From positions 32,123,175 through 32,187,174 of the forward strand of contig OZ018327.1 in NCBI GenBank assembly GCA_963969495.1: DNA of 64,000 bases, given 5' to 3'. The position numbers were made by a program, and so were the translations under genes. Below, one piece after another: positions 45,111 through 57,839 of the stretch. The notes beneath the pieces were generated by a model. That model saw nothing but the letters and a program-made list of their open reading frames with translations, ran no database searches and was not told where the DNA came from. Each line of letters begins with the position of its first letter. Position 1 is the stretch's first letter. This DNA comes from Ceratothoa steindachneri (lineage: Eukaryota; Arthropoda; Malacostraca; Isopoda; Cymothoidae).

Positions 45111-45760
45111 AGGGGGTCCCCCTTATCCCAATGGGTTTCCTTTCTACTTCTTGTCCTGAATCATCTTCCCAACAGGGAAGACTGGCTCCTATTAAACCTC
45201 AGGTTCACAACAATTGTCATCCTGATCTTTATGTTCATTTCATTATCCATCCCGGAGATCTCGTCCACGATTGAAAACGGTAGGGAGGAGGGAGGGGGGC
45301 TAACTATCCCCAAATTGCACTCATTAATTTGAACAGGAGAATAAGAACTCATCGACCATTAGCGGAACCTTGGAGCCTTCGAGAACCCCGGTTAAGAAAC
45401 ACTTGTAGAACCCCATCGCCACTACCCGGAAATACCCCTTACCGCACCCCCCCCCCCACCACAACTCTCTCTATATATCTCCAAAGTCGTGGATAAAAAA
45501 GAATAAAGGCGGAAACAATGAACGGGTGTGTGATCGCGAGTCATTGTTCCGGGAAAAGATGGTCGGAAGAAGGATGTAAACCAATTACCTGCTAAAATGG
45601 ATTCAACACTCGGGGGATGGATGTAAGGTGGAGAGAGGGGGCTATGGGGTAAGGGAATTAAGAAGGGTAAGGTGGATAGAGGAGGGTAGGGGGTCAGGGA
45701 ATTAAGAAGGGTTTCATCCCCCCTCCTCCCCCGAAATACCATTCAGAAGGGGTGGGACCA
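45111..45760. other. Unique-looking sequence with G-run and C-run tracts
   Basis: GGGTA/AGGGAATTAAGAAGG words recur at 45640-45720. No gene seen. Confidence 0.4.
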
Positions 45761-45761
45761 T

Positions 45762-46557
45762 CATCATCATCACTAACTCTATAATTTAGGAAGGGGATTT
45801 TTTTATGAGTATTTGAATAATAATTTCATCTTAGTTTGGTTATGACTTATGTATTTTTATCAAAGTTATTTGTAATAATTCTTTTATAATATCAAAGAAC
45901 AAAATGGTGAAGTTCAGAAATAAATATGAGTATCGAAGTTTTGTGATTTTTTTAAAACCCAAAGAATTACAAATTTTGAAGTTCAGAAAATTTATTTTCA
46001 TATATCTTCTTCTATAACTATATTTTAGCAACGTGATATTTTGAAAGGGGGGAAATTTAGTTCCTTTTTAAGATTATTATAATTGGCGAAGTTCAGAAAA
46101 TTGATAAAAATTTAACCATCCATGCTTTTTTTAAGATTTTAAATTTTAATCTTAGTAGTGAAGCGCAAGCTCCCCCCACGGGGAGGGGGGGAGTGGCGAA
46201 GCCATTGCCTGGTAATCTTAAAAAGGAACTCTAAACTAAATTTTCCCCTTTTCAAAATATCACGTTGCTAAAATATAGTTATAGAAGAAGATATATTAAA
46301 ATAAATTTTCTGAACTTCAAAATTTGTAATTCTTTGGGTTTTAAAAAAATCACAAAATTCAAAATTTTGATACTTATATTTATTTCTGAACTTCACCATT
46401 TTGTTCTTTGATATTATAAAAGAATTATTATAAATAACTTTGATAAAAATACATAAGTCATTTGTCCACTAAGGAAAAAAAACGTATTAATCTTTCACCC
46501 ATCTTCAAAAATCCCGTTTTACAATTATAGTTATTGAGTGATGATGATGATGATGAT
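45762..46557. repeat. Back-to-back inverted pair of the GAT-tailed repeat
   Basis: A minus copy with (ATC)n tail at 45762-45774 runs to its head at about 46212 (AAGCCATTGCCTGG). A plus copy lacking the head follows immediately and ends in (GAT)n at 46540-46557. The result is a roughly 800-bp imperfect palindrome with outward-facing trinucleotide tails. Confidence 0.82.
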
Positions 46558-46578
46558 TAGCTCACCTTGCCTCACTCC

Positions 46579-46727
<149 letters not shown>

Positions 46728-47740
46728 AATCTGATGCATTTGCTTATTTGTGTATATCTGAGACTAGCTCTCTACCCGTAATATTATAATTATATGGCGC
46801 CGTTAAAATGAAAATAAATACCTTTTTCCCGAACTTGTTGGTAACGTGTACCTGGAGATGAGAGCATCAGAAGTTCCCGACTCTCATCATTTCAGTTAGG
46901 AACAATCGTTTCGCCTCTTTACGTAAACACTGTTTCCACCAATACTTCTCCCATGTCATTCTTATCTCATTTAGTATTCCTTGTTTATCGCTTTTACAGC
47001 CCCGCTCGAATTTTCCCACATGCCCCCTTCAGCCAAACACGATTCTTTCCCATACAAATGGACTCCACAAAGCGCTTACTAATTGCCCCTTCTCTCTCTG
47101 TGTACGGATTATGTGTAAATTTAATGTGTGTATACGAAGGGTACTGCGGATATTATAAAGTGTATGTTTAAATTGTGTTCAGGAGGGTTAGAAAACAGGC
47201 GAGTGTGTGTGTGTGTGTGCGTATATCACGACTTCTTTCAGCATTTACGTATTAATCTATGTGCCTGCAATGAAGGTTGTGGTCGTATCTATATATCTAC
47301 GTATCTCACCCGCACATACATACACGTTACTACGGGAATCACCTGTCGTGACAAGTGGGCCGAAATCACTGCAAGGAAAATCTCGAACAGAGAAAAGACG
47401 CGTAACGATGGACCAAACAAAAACAAGAACTACCGAACATCAAAACAGACGTGTAGAGACAAACACTTGAATTAATGATGCGCTTTAATAGGAACGATGT
47501 AAAAGAAAAAGAAGAAGGATGGAAAGTGGAAGAATGAGGGACGAAAAGAATTGGAAGAAAAAGAAATAGGAGAACTGTTAACAAATGCAAAAAAAAGAAG
47601 GAAGTATTAAAAGGAAACGGAACTCGTGAGTGATACTTGATTGACAGAAATCGACGTTCTTACAAAAACAGGTTCTGGCTCTTGTAAAGAGGGTTTAAAT
47701 GCGGTAATGCCGGGATGTTGGTTGCCTTTATCCGATATCC
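46728..47740. other. No gene recognised
   Basis: Mixed sequence with a short (TG) run near 47202-47220 and an A-rich GAAGAAGG segment near 47500-47620. Confidence 0.4.
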
Positions 47741-47742
47741 CA

Positions 47743-47776
47743 GAGAGAGAGAGAGAGAGAGGGAGGGAGAGGGAGA
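47743..47776. repeat. (GA)n microsatellite
   Basis: GAGAGA run with GGGA interruptions. Confidence 0.9.
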
Positions 47777-48640
47777 TTTACTTCACTAACGGTCTCGCGA
47801 TCTTTCAACGGAGGAAAGTAATATGAACGTCCTAGATTCTGAGACGGAGGAAGGAGGGGGGTGGGGGGTACTGTTCTCACTCCAATACCCCCCTTCCCAA
47901 GAATCTCTCCTTCTAGGCGAGGATTTGAGTAAAGAGAGGGTCAGCAAAAGCTGTGAAGCTGCTGCAATTAATCTCAAAGAGACCACCTTTGTAAATTTTC
48001 GCCAAAATATAAATCAAAATTGTTAAAAATAAAACAGTATTTTTCGCAGCTTCTTTCTACCTGGTCTGGTCTCGAGCTATGTCCGTACTTTTGAGCAGCA
48101 TTCAATCTATGGATATTCAACTGCAGTATCCTCCATACGGTTGCTACGATCCGAAATTCGGAATTCTTCTCATTCTCTATTCTCTGTCCGTTTAGTGGTA
48201 ACTGTAGAACCTACACAAATGCAGGTCCCAATTTAGTACAAGCGTAGGAAGACTCCATGTAATAAACCATAATTACAAACGCAAATCTATTCACACGCAC
48301 ACTACCAATATATACATACATGGAGAAGGAAAAAGAATAGCAAATGCAATTATATACAAACAAACACGAAAACAGCCATCACGATCGACTCGCCTAAAAA
48401 AACAGACATCCAATCAGACACACTGATTGGTAGACAACTATAGAAATATACATCAAAAGGAAACACAACGCTCTTAATTGCATACTACATACAGACATTC
48501 AACACAGCAACCCCCGCATAAATATACAGTCACGTCATAAACAAAAAAAATCACACATCATGACTTGCTCACTAAACATATAAGGAGACATCACAAGAAA
48601 ATGAATCAACGCGGTTTTTGAGGCGGACGCTCATGTATAA
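47777..48640. other. No gene recognised
   Basis: Unique-looking up to 48250, then AC-rich low complexity to 48590. Confidence 0.4.
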
Positions 48641-48644
48641 ATAT

Positions 48645-49575
48645 TTTCTCGAACGTTTGGACAAGATAAAAGTAGATGTAGTTTACTTCAACTTCAAAAA
48701 GGCTTCTGAGATCATTTCACATAAAGACTCATGAGAAAGCTAAAAGGGCACGGAATTGGGGAGCAGCGGGCTAAAATGGATTGAAGACTGACTGGAAACC
48801 ATAGAGTTGTTGTATTTGGTAAAATAGTTAGTCATGGACTTCGGTCACTAGCGGCGTTCCTCAGGGATCTGTTCTATGATCCTTGTTTTGTAAATATAAA
48901 ATAAAAGATCTTAATATCTAAAATTTGCCCATGGCACGCAATAGCAATAGCATTTAACTGATTAATGTAAGCTCCGAAGAGACTACAATATATGTGGTTC
49001 AATTTTAAACATAGCAACATAGAAAAGGATTTAGGCATCTTAATTCCCAGTCTTCTAAAATTTCCCAAACCCTGCAATTTAGCGTCCTTAAAGGCGAAGT
49101 GGGTTTTAGAAAACATAGTTCAGCATTTTGGGTTTAAATCAAAATACATTATTCTTCACTTGTATAAAGCGCTTGAGAGATCTCATTCGGAGCATGCGGT
49201 ACACTTCTGGTCGCCATAAAAGCAAGAGGAAATTCAAGTATTGTAACCTGCCCAGCATCGAGCAACGAAATTAATTTCGGAACTTAGAAATAGAACGCAG
49301 GAGGAACGAATAAGGGACCTCAATTTATTCTCACTTTAAGGTCGGCATCTGAGCGGCCAATATATTAAAGTCACTAGAATACTAATCGCTATTTGAGCTA
49401 GATTTCCCAATAGCCCCTAGAAATAGCGGCTTCAACCAAGTAAACAAAAGATTTAACACTGCGATTGCATAAAATTCTTTTCTTATAAAATAACACAAAA
49501 TTGGAATAACTTGCTTAAGAATCTCAGTAAATATGTTTGAGAATAGATAAATATTACTTTAGTTATATAACTTCG
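48645..49575 (+). mobile_element. CR1/L2-like LINE relic
   Basis: Reverse transcriptase pieces occur in order across frames: VDVVYFNFKKASEIISH (48672-48722), KLKGHGIGEQ, GLKWIED, then AFLRDLFYDPCF for the GVPQGSVLGP region near 48850-48890. The FADD block is lost. From 48992 to 49219 the frame gives NIEKDLGILIPSLLKF, ALERSHSEHAVHFWSP, then RATKLISELRNRTQEERIRD, RNSGFNQVNKRFNT and IWNNLLKNLSKYV. Many stops and frameshifts; the 5' half is absent. It belongs to the same broad group as the LINE at the left edge but is much older. Confidence 0.85.
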
Positions 49576-49784
49576 AGAAATAAGAGTTGGTAAATTCTTT
49601 ATCAATATTCTCTTATCTTTTTATGTCTTTCATCTCTTTCACCCTTTCTCTTCTTTCTTGAACTAACCTCGAGTAGATCTTGGATTTTTTGCTAGTTCGT
49701 AATTCTAGACCTACACCAACACCCAACAATACAAACTGACAGACATTCCAACCACGCCAAATCCCTGACTCCATCACAAGATCA

Positions 49785-50735
49785 GTCACCCATACAAACA
49801 AACACTTCACTAACACAAACATAAAGGCATACCTCACCAACAACCACACCACACCTCGACTCACAAACATAAAGGCCTACCTCACCAACAACCACACTAC
49901 ACCTCGACTCACAAACATACAGGCATACCTCAACTACAACCACATCACACCTCGACTCACAAACATACAGGCATACCTCACCAACAACCGCACCACACCT
50001 CGACTCACAAGCATACAGGCATACCTCACCAACAACCACACCACACCTCGACTCACAAACATACAGGCATACCTCACCAACAACCACACCACACCTCAAC
50101 TCACAAGCATACAGGCATACCTCACCAACAACCACACCACACCTCGACTCACAAACATAAAGGCATACCTCACCAACAACCACACCACACCTCGACTCCC
50201 AAGCATACAGGCATACCTCACCAACAACCACACCACACCTCGACTAACAAACATACAGGCACACCTTACCAACAACCACACTACACCTCGATTCACAAAC
50301 ATACAGATATACCTCATCAACAACTACACCACACTTCGACTCACAAACATACATACATACCTCACCAACAAACACAACACACCTTTACTCACAAACACAC
50401 AGGCATACCTCACCAACAACTACATCACACCTCGACTAACAAACATACAGGCACACCTTACCAACAACCACACTACACCTCGATTCACAAACATACAGAT
50501 ATACCTCATCAACAACTACACCACACTTCGACTCACAAACATACATACATACCTCACCAACAAACACAACACACCTTTACTCACGAACACACAGGCATAC
50601 CTCACCAACAACTACATCACACCTCGACTCACAAAGATACAGGCATAACTCACCAACAACTACACCATACCTCGACTCACAAACATACAGTCTTACCTCA
50701 CCAACAAACAACCCCTCCCCCGGCTCACAACCATA
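49785..50735 (+). repeat. 48-bp minisatellite, about 19 copies, with 192-bp duplication
   Basis: Unit CTCGACTCACAAACATACAG, then GCATACCTCACCAACAACCA plus CACCACAC. The block starting at CTAACAAACATACAGGCACA (about 50244) is repeated near 50436, 192 bp or four units later, with almost no change. 48 is a multiple of three, which creates a 149-codon antisense frame that is an artefact. Confidence 0.95.
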
Positions 50736-50879
50736 CATATATACGTCCCAAACACCATACACTAATTCACACCCAATCATACACATAAAATCTATATAGA
50801 CTGACTCTCATTCAAACATACAGACAGCCATACATCCCCATCCAACACCCAGATTCTCTACCGAACTTACACCCCTCCT

Positions 50880-51195
50880 CCCTGACACTCCTTCCCACTC
50901 GCGCGCGCGATCCTCCCCCTTGAAGACGCAGACCCAGGCGGGGGTCCGGCACTTGTAGACCTCTCGGGTGGTGTGTGCGCGTGTGAAAGTGCGTGTGAGT
51001 GCTTGCGTTGCGGAGGGTGGTGGTGGGCGCTCGTCAGGGTGAGAATGGGGTCCGTGTCGCGGACGAAGTTCGTTAGTGTAAGGCGATACGGGGACTCGAG
51101 TGGGGGAGAAAGGGGGGCCTGCCTACGTTGGGAAACGGTAGGAGATTGCCTCACGCCCGACCTCTCCAGGCCGACACCACGACTGTCCCCCACCC
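50880..51195. other. CpG-rich, GC-rich segment
   Basis: About 315 bp with dense CpG (CGCGCGCGCG near 50900, GGCGCTCGTCAGGGTGAGAA, GTCGCGGACGAAGTTCG) in otherwise AT-rich DNA. It could be a promoter or 5' exon, but no gene is attached to it. Confidence 0.4.
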
Positions 51196-51204
51196 CCTGA
51201 AGGA

Positions 51205-51515
51205 TACATGGATAGATAAATGGGTGGATGGATAGAGGGTATAATATATAGATAGAGGGTACAGATAGTTAGATAGGTGGATGGAGGGTATAGATGGATG
51301 AATGGTAGAAATCGATAGAAGGTACAGATAGAAGGATAGATGGATTGATGGATAGATGTATGGATGAATAGTATCGATGGACAGATAGAAAATATAGATG
51401 GGCAGATAGATGGATTGATTGATGGAAGAATGGATAGATAAATAGATGGGATAGATTAAATATTTTTGCTAAATGATTAATAAAATACCATAGATACATA
51501 GATAGATAGATAGAC
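51205..51515 (+). repeat. GATA/GATG-rich microsatellite region
   Basis: Irregular GATAGATGGATG words, with pure GATA at about 51500-51513. Confidence 0.9.
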
Positions 51516-51999
<484 letters not shown>

Positions 52000-52435
52000 A
52001 GAGAAAGAAAAAAACCCATAGGAGAATGCAGGAATACAGAATGGAGAAATACGAGGTGCAAAATCTCCTTTGGGGTGTAGAGGTTCTAGAAGATGAATTA
52101 GAAATTATCTCACCATCACACTTAGCCAAGCGAGTTCATTTTTTCTCTCATAACAACTCGCCTTCTCTTTCTGATCTCTGAAGATGGATAATAATTGCCC
52201 TTATTTTCATTGTACCGATTTTAAGGCAGTGATCTCCGTTCGTCCCCAAGACCTGTCTGGCCAGGATCTTTTCCCAGGACTCACCAAACAACCACACACA
52301 GAATGGAGTTCCTCTTGACCAATACAATTCACCTCCTACTTCAAGTCTGACCCTTTTTTTAACTCAAAAAGCACGAATCCACAGGTTTTTCTTTCTCCCC
52401 CAAACTTTGAAAAATAACCAATTTAGTCTCTTTTT

Positions 52436-52437
<2 letters not shown>
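52000..52437. other. No gene recognised
   Basis: Spacer between two (TA)n tracts, without motif. Confidence 0.4.

Positions 52438-52438
<1 letters not shown>

Positions 52439-52525
<87 letters not shown>
52439..52525. repeat. (TA)n microsatellite
   Basis: About 43 TA units. Confidence 0.97.
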
Positions 52526-52526
<1 letters not shown>

Positions 52527-53205
52527 AAAAGGGCAATTAAAATTAAAGAGGATTTTCGCATTTTTTTTCCATATGTAAACGTGCTTCAGACATGTCTTTG
52601 GTCAAGTGGAATCTTGTCCTATTCACGTCTGATTCATGTTTGAGACCATTTTTCTTCCCTTTTCTCTTTCCTTGGGGTAATTTTACGATTTTTGGTCGGA
52701 TTCCACCACACAATTTGGTGTATTGAACGTTCAGTTGGGTTCAGCCACACAATTTGAGGTATTGAACGTTTTCATTGAGTACAAATAGTGTTTTGCTTCT
52801 TAATGTTGATCTTAAAGTAGGCTTGTCTCCGATGAATGGTAAAAATGGCCTTATGAAAGTAGGCTTACGTGTGATGACCGTTGTGAAAAAAAAGATGAAT
52901 TGTAGTGGTGGTTTTTGAAGTGGGGTTTGGGGCCCTGAAGTGACTCAAAAGTGGCCCCCAACGTGCCCTCTCCCCCCCCTTTAGGGAGAAATCGAGAAAC
53001 TTGTTTAAACTTTGACTCTTGCCGTGGATGAGTTCCCTGAGCCCATTGGCACCCACTGATGCGGGAATAGGCACATACCCTGTGATAAATAGGAAGTGGA
53101 GATTAATGAAGATGAGAAGTGGATAAAGGAGAGTGGTAAAGGTCACAGTGGTATTGTGGGGTCCCTCATTAAAAAAAAACTATTCACGTGTGTATCCTAT
53201 TTTGA
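52526..53205. other. No gene recognised
   Basis: Includes a two-copy phrase CCACACAATTTG(G/A)(T/G)G and TATTGAACGTT near 52705 and 52748. Confidence 0.4.
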
Positions 53206-53209
53206 GAAG

Positions 53210-53402
53210 ATCGTCCTCAAGGTCGACTTCAAGAAATACAGGGCCCACCTCAAGGACAACTTCAAAGAAGACAAGGTCGACCTCAATGAAGAGAAGGTTG
53301 AACTCAAGGAGGATCTCAAGGAAGACAAGGCCGACCTCAAACACAACTTCAAGGAATATAAGGTCGACCTCATTAACACAAGGTTGACCTCGAGGACCAC
53401 TT
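53210..53402 (+). repeat. Degenerate minisatellite of AAGGTCGACCTCAA
   Basis: AAGG(T/C)CGACCTCAA with GAAGA(C/T)/TTCAA linkers recurs about seven times at 15-33 bp spacing; contains SalI-type palindromes GTCGAC. Confidence 0.8.
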
Positions 53403-53659
53403 GAATGGCAGAGTTAAGATTGTCCTTTTAAACACGTACATGGCCCGACATAATAATATTTCCTCCATATACATACACGTACTTGCACACAGTCTCAAGA
53501 ACCCACGCACACAAAGAACATGTACACGCCAGCACACATATATACACAAAAGTCGTGACAAGTGCACGCATATGAGTAAGCACATTAGCAGGCATGAAAA
53601 CACGCACACGAGTACGCACACATGTAGACATCGTAATGCAGCTGTCAACCTGTCTGTCA

Positions 53660-53730
53660 GACCGAGGGGTTCGAAGGGCCAAGACACGTGGTCTAGTGGT
53701 AACGTCTGGCGGGGGTTACGGTGGGGAGAA
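53660..53730 (+). mobile_element. Possible tRNA-like A-box remnant
   Basis: ACGTGGTCTAGTGGTAACGT (53685-53704) matches a tRNA A box region closely. No B box follows at tRNA spacing, so this is at most a SINE fragment. Confidence 0.28.
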
Positions 53731-54089
53731 GTGGGGTTTGGAGGAATAAGGGTCTCAGATAGGATTGCAGGGGGGAGCAAGATTAAGGATAGCAAGGACC
53801 CTCCCTTCTTCTGGCCCTCCTACTCTCTTACCCTGTTTCAGCCGCGTCTCCTCACCATCCATTACGTGTAAGTAGGACTAACCGTCCTAAATCACCCACA
53901 CCCATATTACTTTCGCTCCGTTTAATCGAGCGACACCACCACTCCTACACCACCATAAAGGACCTTCCAACATATCCCCAGGACCCCAAAACTCACTGTC
54001 AAGGAGAGTAAATAGCCAATTCTTCCCATTGTGCTAAATTTGTAGCCCAAATGATCTATTTTGCCAAAATTCTTTAGTGTCCCCAAACT

Positions 54090-54860
54090 AAATGAAATAG
54101 CCCACAGGATGGATTAAGTAGCCAAAAGTAAGCCAAATAGCAAGAAAACGCTCAAGTAGCCCAAATAGCAAGGATACGCTCAAGTAGCCTAAATATCAAG
54201 GAAACACCCAAGTTGCCCAAATAGCAAGGAAACCCCGAAGTAGCCTAAATATTAAAGAAACACAGGTGACTTAAATAGCAAGGAAACACCCAAATAGCCT
54301 AAATAGCAAGGTGCCACCTATGAGACCGAAATAGCAAGGGAACACTCTATTAGCCTAAATAGCCAAGAGATACACGGGTGGCCTGAATAGCAAGCAAACA
54401 CACAAGTAGCTGAAAATAGCAAAAAGATCCACAGGTGGCCTAAATAGCAAGCAAACACACAAGTAGCCTAAAAAGCAAGGGACTACCTAAGTACCCCAAA
54501 CAGCCAACAAACGCCTAAGTATCTCAAATAGCAAGGAAACACCAAAGTAGCTCAAATAGCACGGAAACAACAGAGTAGCACAAATAGCAAGGAAATGCCA
54601 AGTAGCCCAAAGAAGAGAGAAGGACCAAAGTAACCCAAATAATAGGAAAACACCCAAGTAGCCCAAATATCAAAGTAGCAGCAAAGTATCCAAAATAACA
54701 AGCAAATAGCCAAGTATCCCAAATAGCAAGGAAACGCCCAAGTAGCCCAAATATTAAGGAAACATATAAGTAGCATAAATAGCAAGGAAACGCCCAAGTA
54801 GCCCAAATATTAAGGAAACATATAAGTAGCATAAATAGCAAGGAAACGCCCAAGTAGTGG
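54090..54860 (+). repeat. 28-bp minisatellite, degenerate, with a recent 66-bp duplication
   Basis: Unit CAAGTAGCCCAAATAGCAAG plus GAAACACC, about 27 variable copies. The block from AACGCCCAAGTAGCCC at about 54731 is repeated almost exactly at about 54790. Confidence 0.9.
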
Positions 54861-55985
54861 CAATATTGTTAAAATTAATACGAAAACAACACGAAGACGA
54901 ATATTAACAACAGCAACAATGTAAAACAGGAAAACAACTATAACGGAATAATAATGACGATGAGGAGAAGAAGCAAATATGAATTTGAAAAAGTAGATGA
55001 TGAAGATGATACCTATAGTAGAAGAAAAGGAAAAATTCGACAAAGAAAAACAACAGCAACAAAGAGAACCTCCTAAAATCCCCAAACATGGGATAAAATA
55101 GTCCGAGGAAATAACAAAGGCTAGGATACTCTTTAGCAGGACAGATTTCCACTTTATTCCCGCAAACCGAACATTATTTACATTATTATGAGAGCCATTG
55201 TGCGCTCCGGACAGAACAGCGCGAGAGACGGGTTGGGGTTACGCATCAAGAGAGCAGCGAAGGCAAAAGAATGAAGCTTCTTGTCCGCGGTATTCGGACC
55301 GAACCACCGAGATTTCTTACCATTGTAGAGTACTCGACAACAATACACAGGGTGATCGCCAAGACCCCGTGCGTTGGTCAGGAAGGGGTAACATGGGTGT
55401 ATTTAAGGGGCGATGAGTTTGGATATTTTCGCGGTATTGAAGAAAAACGCGGGAGAAAAAAAAGGCGCGCTTTTTGCAGCGCGAAAGTGTCAAGAGTTTA
55501 AAGAGAGGGATATGGGTTTGATTCATGAATACGAACATATATTCAAATACAAACCCCTGAGTATTATTGAGTTAATCGAGGGTGTATACAAAGATAATAA
55601 ATGAGTTAGAGTCACATAAAAAAGACAAACTCGATATACACACCCACATATACCGAATATCCAGCTGGTTTACACATCCATAGTCTCCTTAGAATTCACT
55701 ATTAAAAAACACATGTACACAGAATTCTCGCTACAACACAAGATAAATCGATTTTAATACACATGAAAGGACATGAGAGTATCTATTTACTAAGAACATA
55801 CACACCAGAAATCAGGTATACACACATACATCCACTCCCAAGCACTTCAATACATAAGCATTCCTTTGTAACGGAAACACCATTAGAGATGGCGAAATAT
55901 TTGGACGATTAAAATGGTCTGTTTGGCCTCAGGAGTTGTCATCTGAGCTTTGGATGCGCGCCCGCGCAAACCCTCCATTCCCCGT
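54861..55985. other. Unique-looking sequence, no gene called
   Basis: 54870-55070 is A/GAA-rich. 55190-55450 is GC-richer and might be an LTR or exon remnant, but no motif supports either. Confidence 0.35.
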
Positions 55986-55987
55986 TG

Positions 55988-56135
55988 TCGGTCCCGGTCT
56001 GGAACCGGGAAATCATGATTAGGAATTTGGCCCCAATCCGGAATTAGTAATTAACGAATAGCAATTCGTTCCCGGTACGTAACCGGGAATTTATGAGTAG
56101 GAATTCGGTCCCAATCCGTAATTTGGAATTAATTA
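55988..56135 (+). repeat. Outlying copies of the GAATTCGGTCCC repeat
   Basis: CCGGTCTGGAACCGGGAA, GGAATTTGGCCCCAATCCGG and GGAATTCGGTCCCAATCC occur here, about 0.9 kb before the main block. Confidence 0.75.
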
Positions 56136-57020
56136 GTGTTAGTATCGACCATCTCCCATGTTAGGGGGTAGTTTTTTACTAGTTAATAATGGGTTTAATG
56201 GTAGGCAACAAACTCCGATTGATAGTTTTGGAAAAGTTAAATACATCCTCAAAGATGCTTTGAGACGAGATGAGTCCCAGATCTCCTCGTTAGTTGTAGA
56301 GATGGATGCAAAATGAATTGAATATTTGAAAATAAAGTGTTAAAATTTGATAAGATTAAATTTGAAAAGAAGCTGTAGGTTACTGTCTAAAAGAGATTTA
56401 ATTGATTTGACAATAGGTGGAAACCAAAGTTTTCTGCCATATAATTTATTTGAGATTACAAGGTTACACCACTTAAAAATAATGAAGCTAAGCACTTACC
56501 TTATTCATGTAAAGAGTTTAAATTAACTTACCATTAATTCAAAACTACTTTACAAATATTATACTTATGAGGAGAGATTTCAATTGGAAAAAGTTGAAAT
56601 GAGACGAGAAAGGATACGGACGCCACGATTCCTTTGCAACTAAGAGGACCTCGAAAAAAAAAACACCAGAGGGTCGATTGCAAGATCGACGAGGCACCTT
56701 TCCTGATCAAGTACTTCTCTAAAATATGCTTCCATCACACCCTAAAACCAGGTAGGGAGAAGGAGGAGTAACCTCATTAAGAATATCCCCGATCAACGGG
56801 AAACGAGAAAGTTCGGGCGCGCTGACCGCTCTCTGCTGACTACTTACCTATCGTATCAGCAACACAATTCCAAGCACTAACAGCAGAATCTTAAACAGAA
56901 AAAGAGATAACAAGACACGTGAAAAATAGACGGACAAAGAGTTGTAGACAGACAAAAGAAGGTCGGATAGACGAAAGAGGGAAGAGGGAAATCTATCGGT
57001 CGAAAAATATATTCCTAACA
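56136..57020. other. AT-rich spacer
   Basis: No frame or repeat recognised. Confidence 0.4.
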
Positions 57021-57024
57021 TTGG

Positions 57025-57835
57025 TTCGTTTCCGGTATGGAACCTGGAATTCAGAAGTAAGAATTCGTTCGCTGTACGAATTCGGGAATTGATGATTGGG
57101 AATTCGGTCTAGATCCGGAATTAGGAATTTATGAGTAAAATTCGCTCCCGGTCCGAAACCGCGAAATCATGATCGCGAATTCTGTGAAGGCAGAAACCGG
57201 GAATTCATCAGTAGGAATTCGATCTCGGTCCCGGTCCAGGTTCGAGCATTCGTGTGCATGAGTCGGCCATACTCCAAAAATGAGTGTGGAGGAATTCGGT
57301 TCCAGTCTGTGAGTTCATGTGTATGAATTCGGTCCAAATCCAGAAATTTGCTTGAAGGAATTCGGCCCAAGACCGGTGATTTGTATGAATAAAGTCGGTC
57401 CCAGTCCTGGAATTCGTGTACAGGAATTCGGTCAAACTACGAAAATTCATGTGGATACATCGATTCGAGTCCTGGTTTTCGTGTGAAGGATTTATGTCCC
57501 AGTCCAGGAATTCGGTCCCACTCCTAGATTCTTATCCAAGAATTCGCTCCTGCTCTTAGATTCTTAGCCCGGAATTCGGTCCTGATCCTATATTCGTATC
57601 CAGAAATTTGGTCCAACTCGTGGAATTCGTTCGAAGGCATTCGGTCCCGGTCCGGAAATAATGTTCAGGAATTCGGTCCTACTCCTAGATTTCTAGCCAG
57701 GAATTCGGTCTCACTTCATGATTCTTATCCGGGAATTCGCCCCCGCTCTAAGATTCTTAGCCAGAAATTCGGTTCACTCAGGGAATTCGGTCCCGGTCCG
57801 AGAATAATGCCAAGGAATTCGGTCAAAATGCAATG
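57025..57835 (+). repeat. Degenerate EcoRI-rich minisatellite (GAATTCGGTCCCGGTCC)
   Basis: Some 20-25 copies of a unit centred on GGAATTCGGTCC with variable arms, spacing about 30-45 bp. A notable density of GAATTC palindromes results. Antisense frames such as 57208-57450 derive from it. Confidence 0.88.
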
Positions 57836-57839
57836 TCGT

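Noticed and set aside
49782..50231. 149-codon cysteine-rich repeat protein (VVGEVCLYVCESRCG units)
   Set aside because: It is the antisense translation of the 48-bp minisatellite, with no start context or signal peptide, and frame shifts occur wherever unit length changes.
55190..55450. GC-richer segment considered as an LTR or exon
   Set aside because: No TG...CA ends, no repeat partner in the window, and no splice-bounded frame with motifs.
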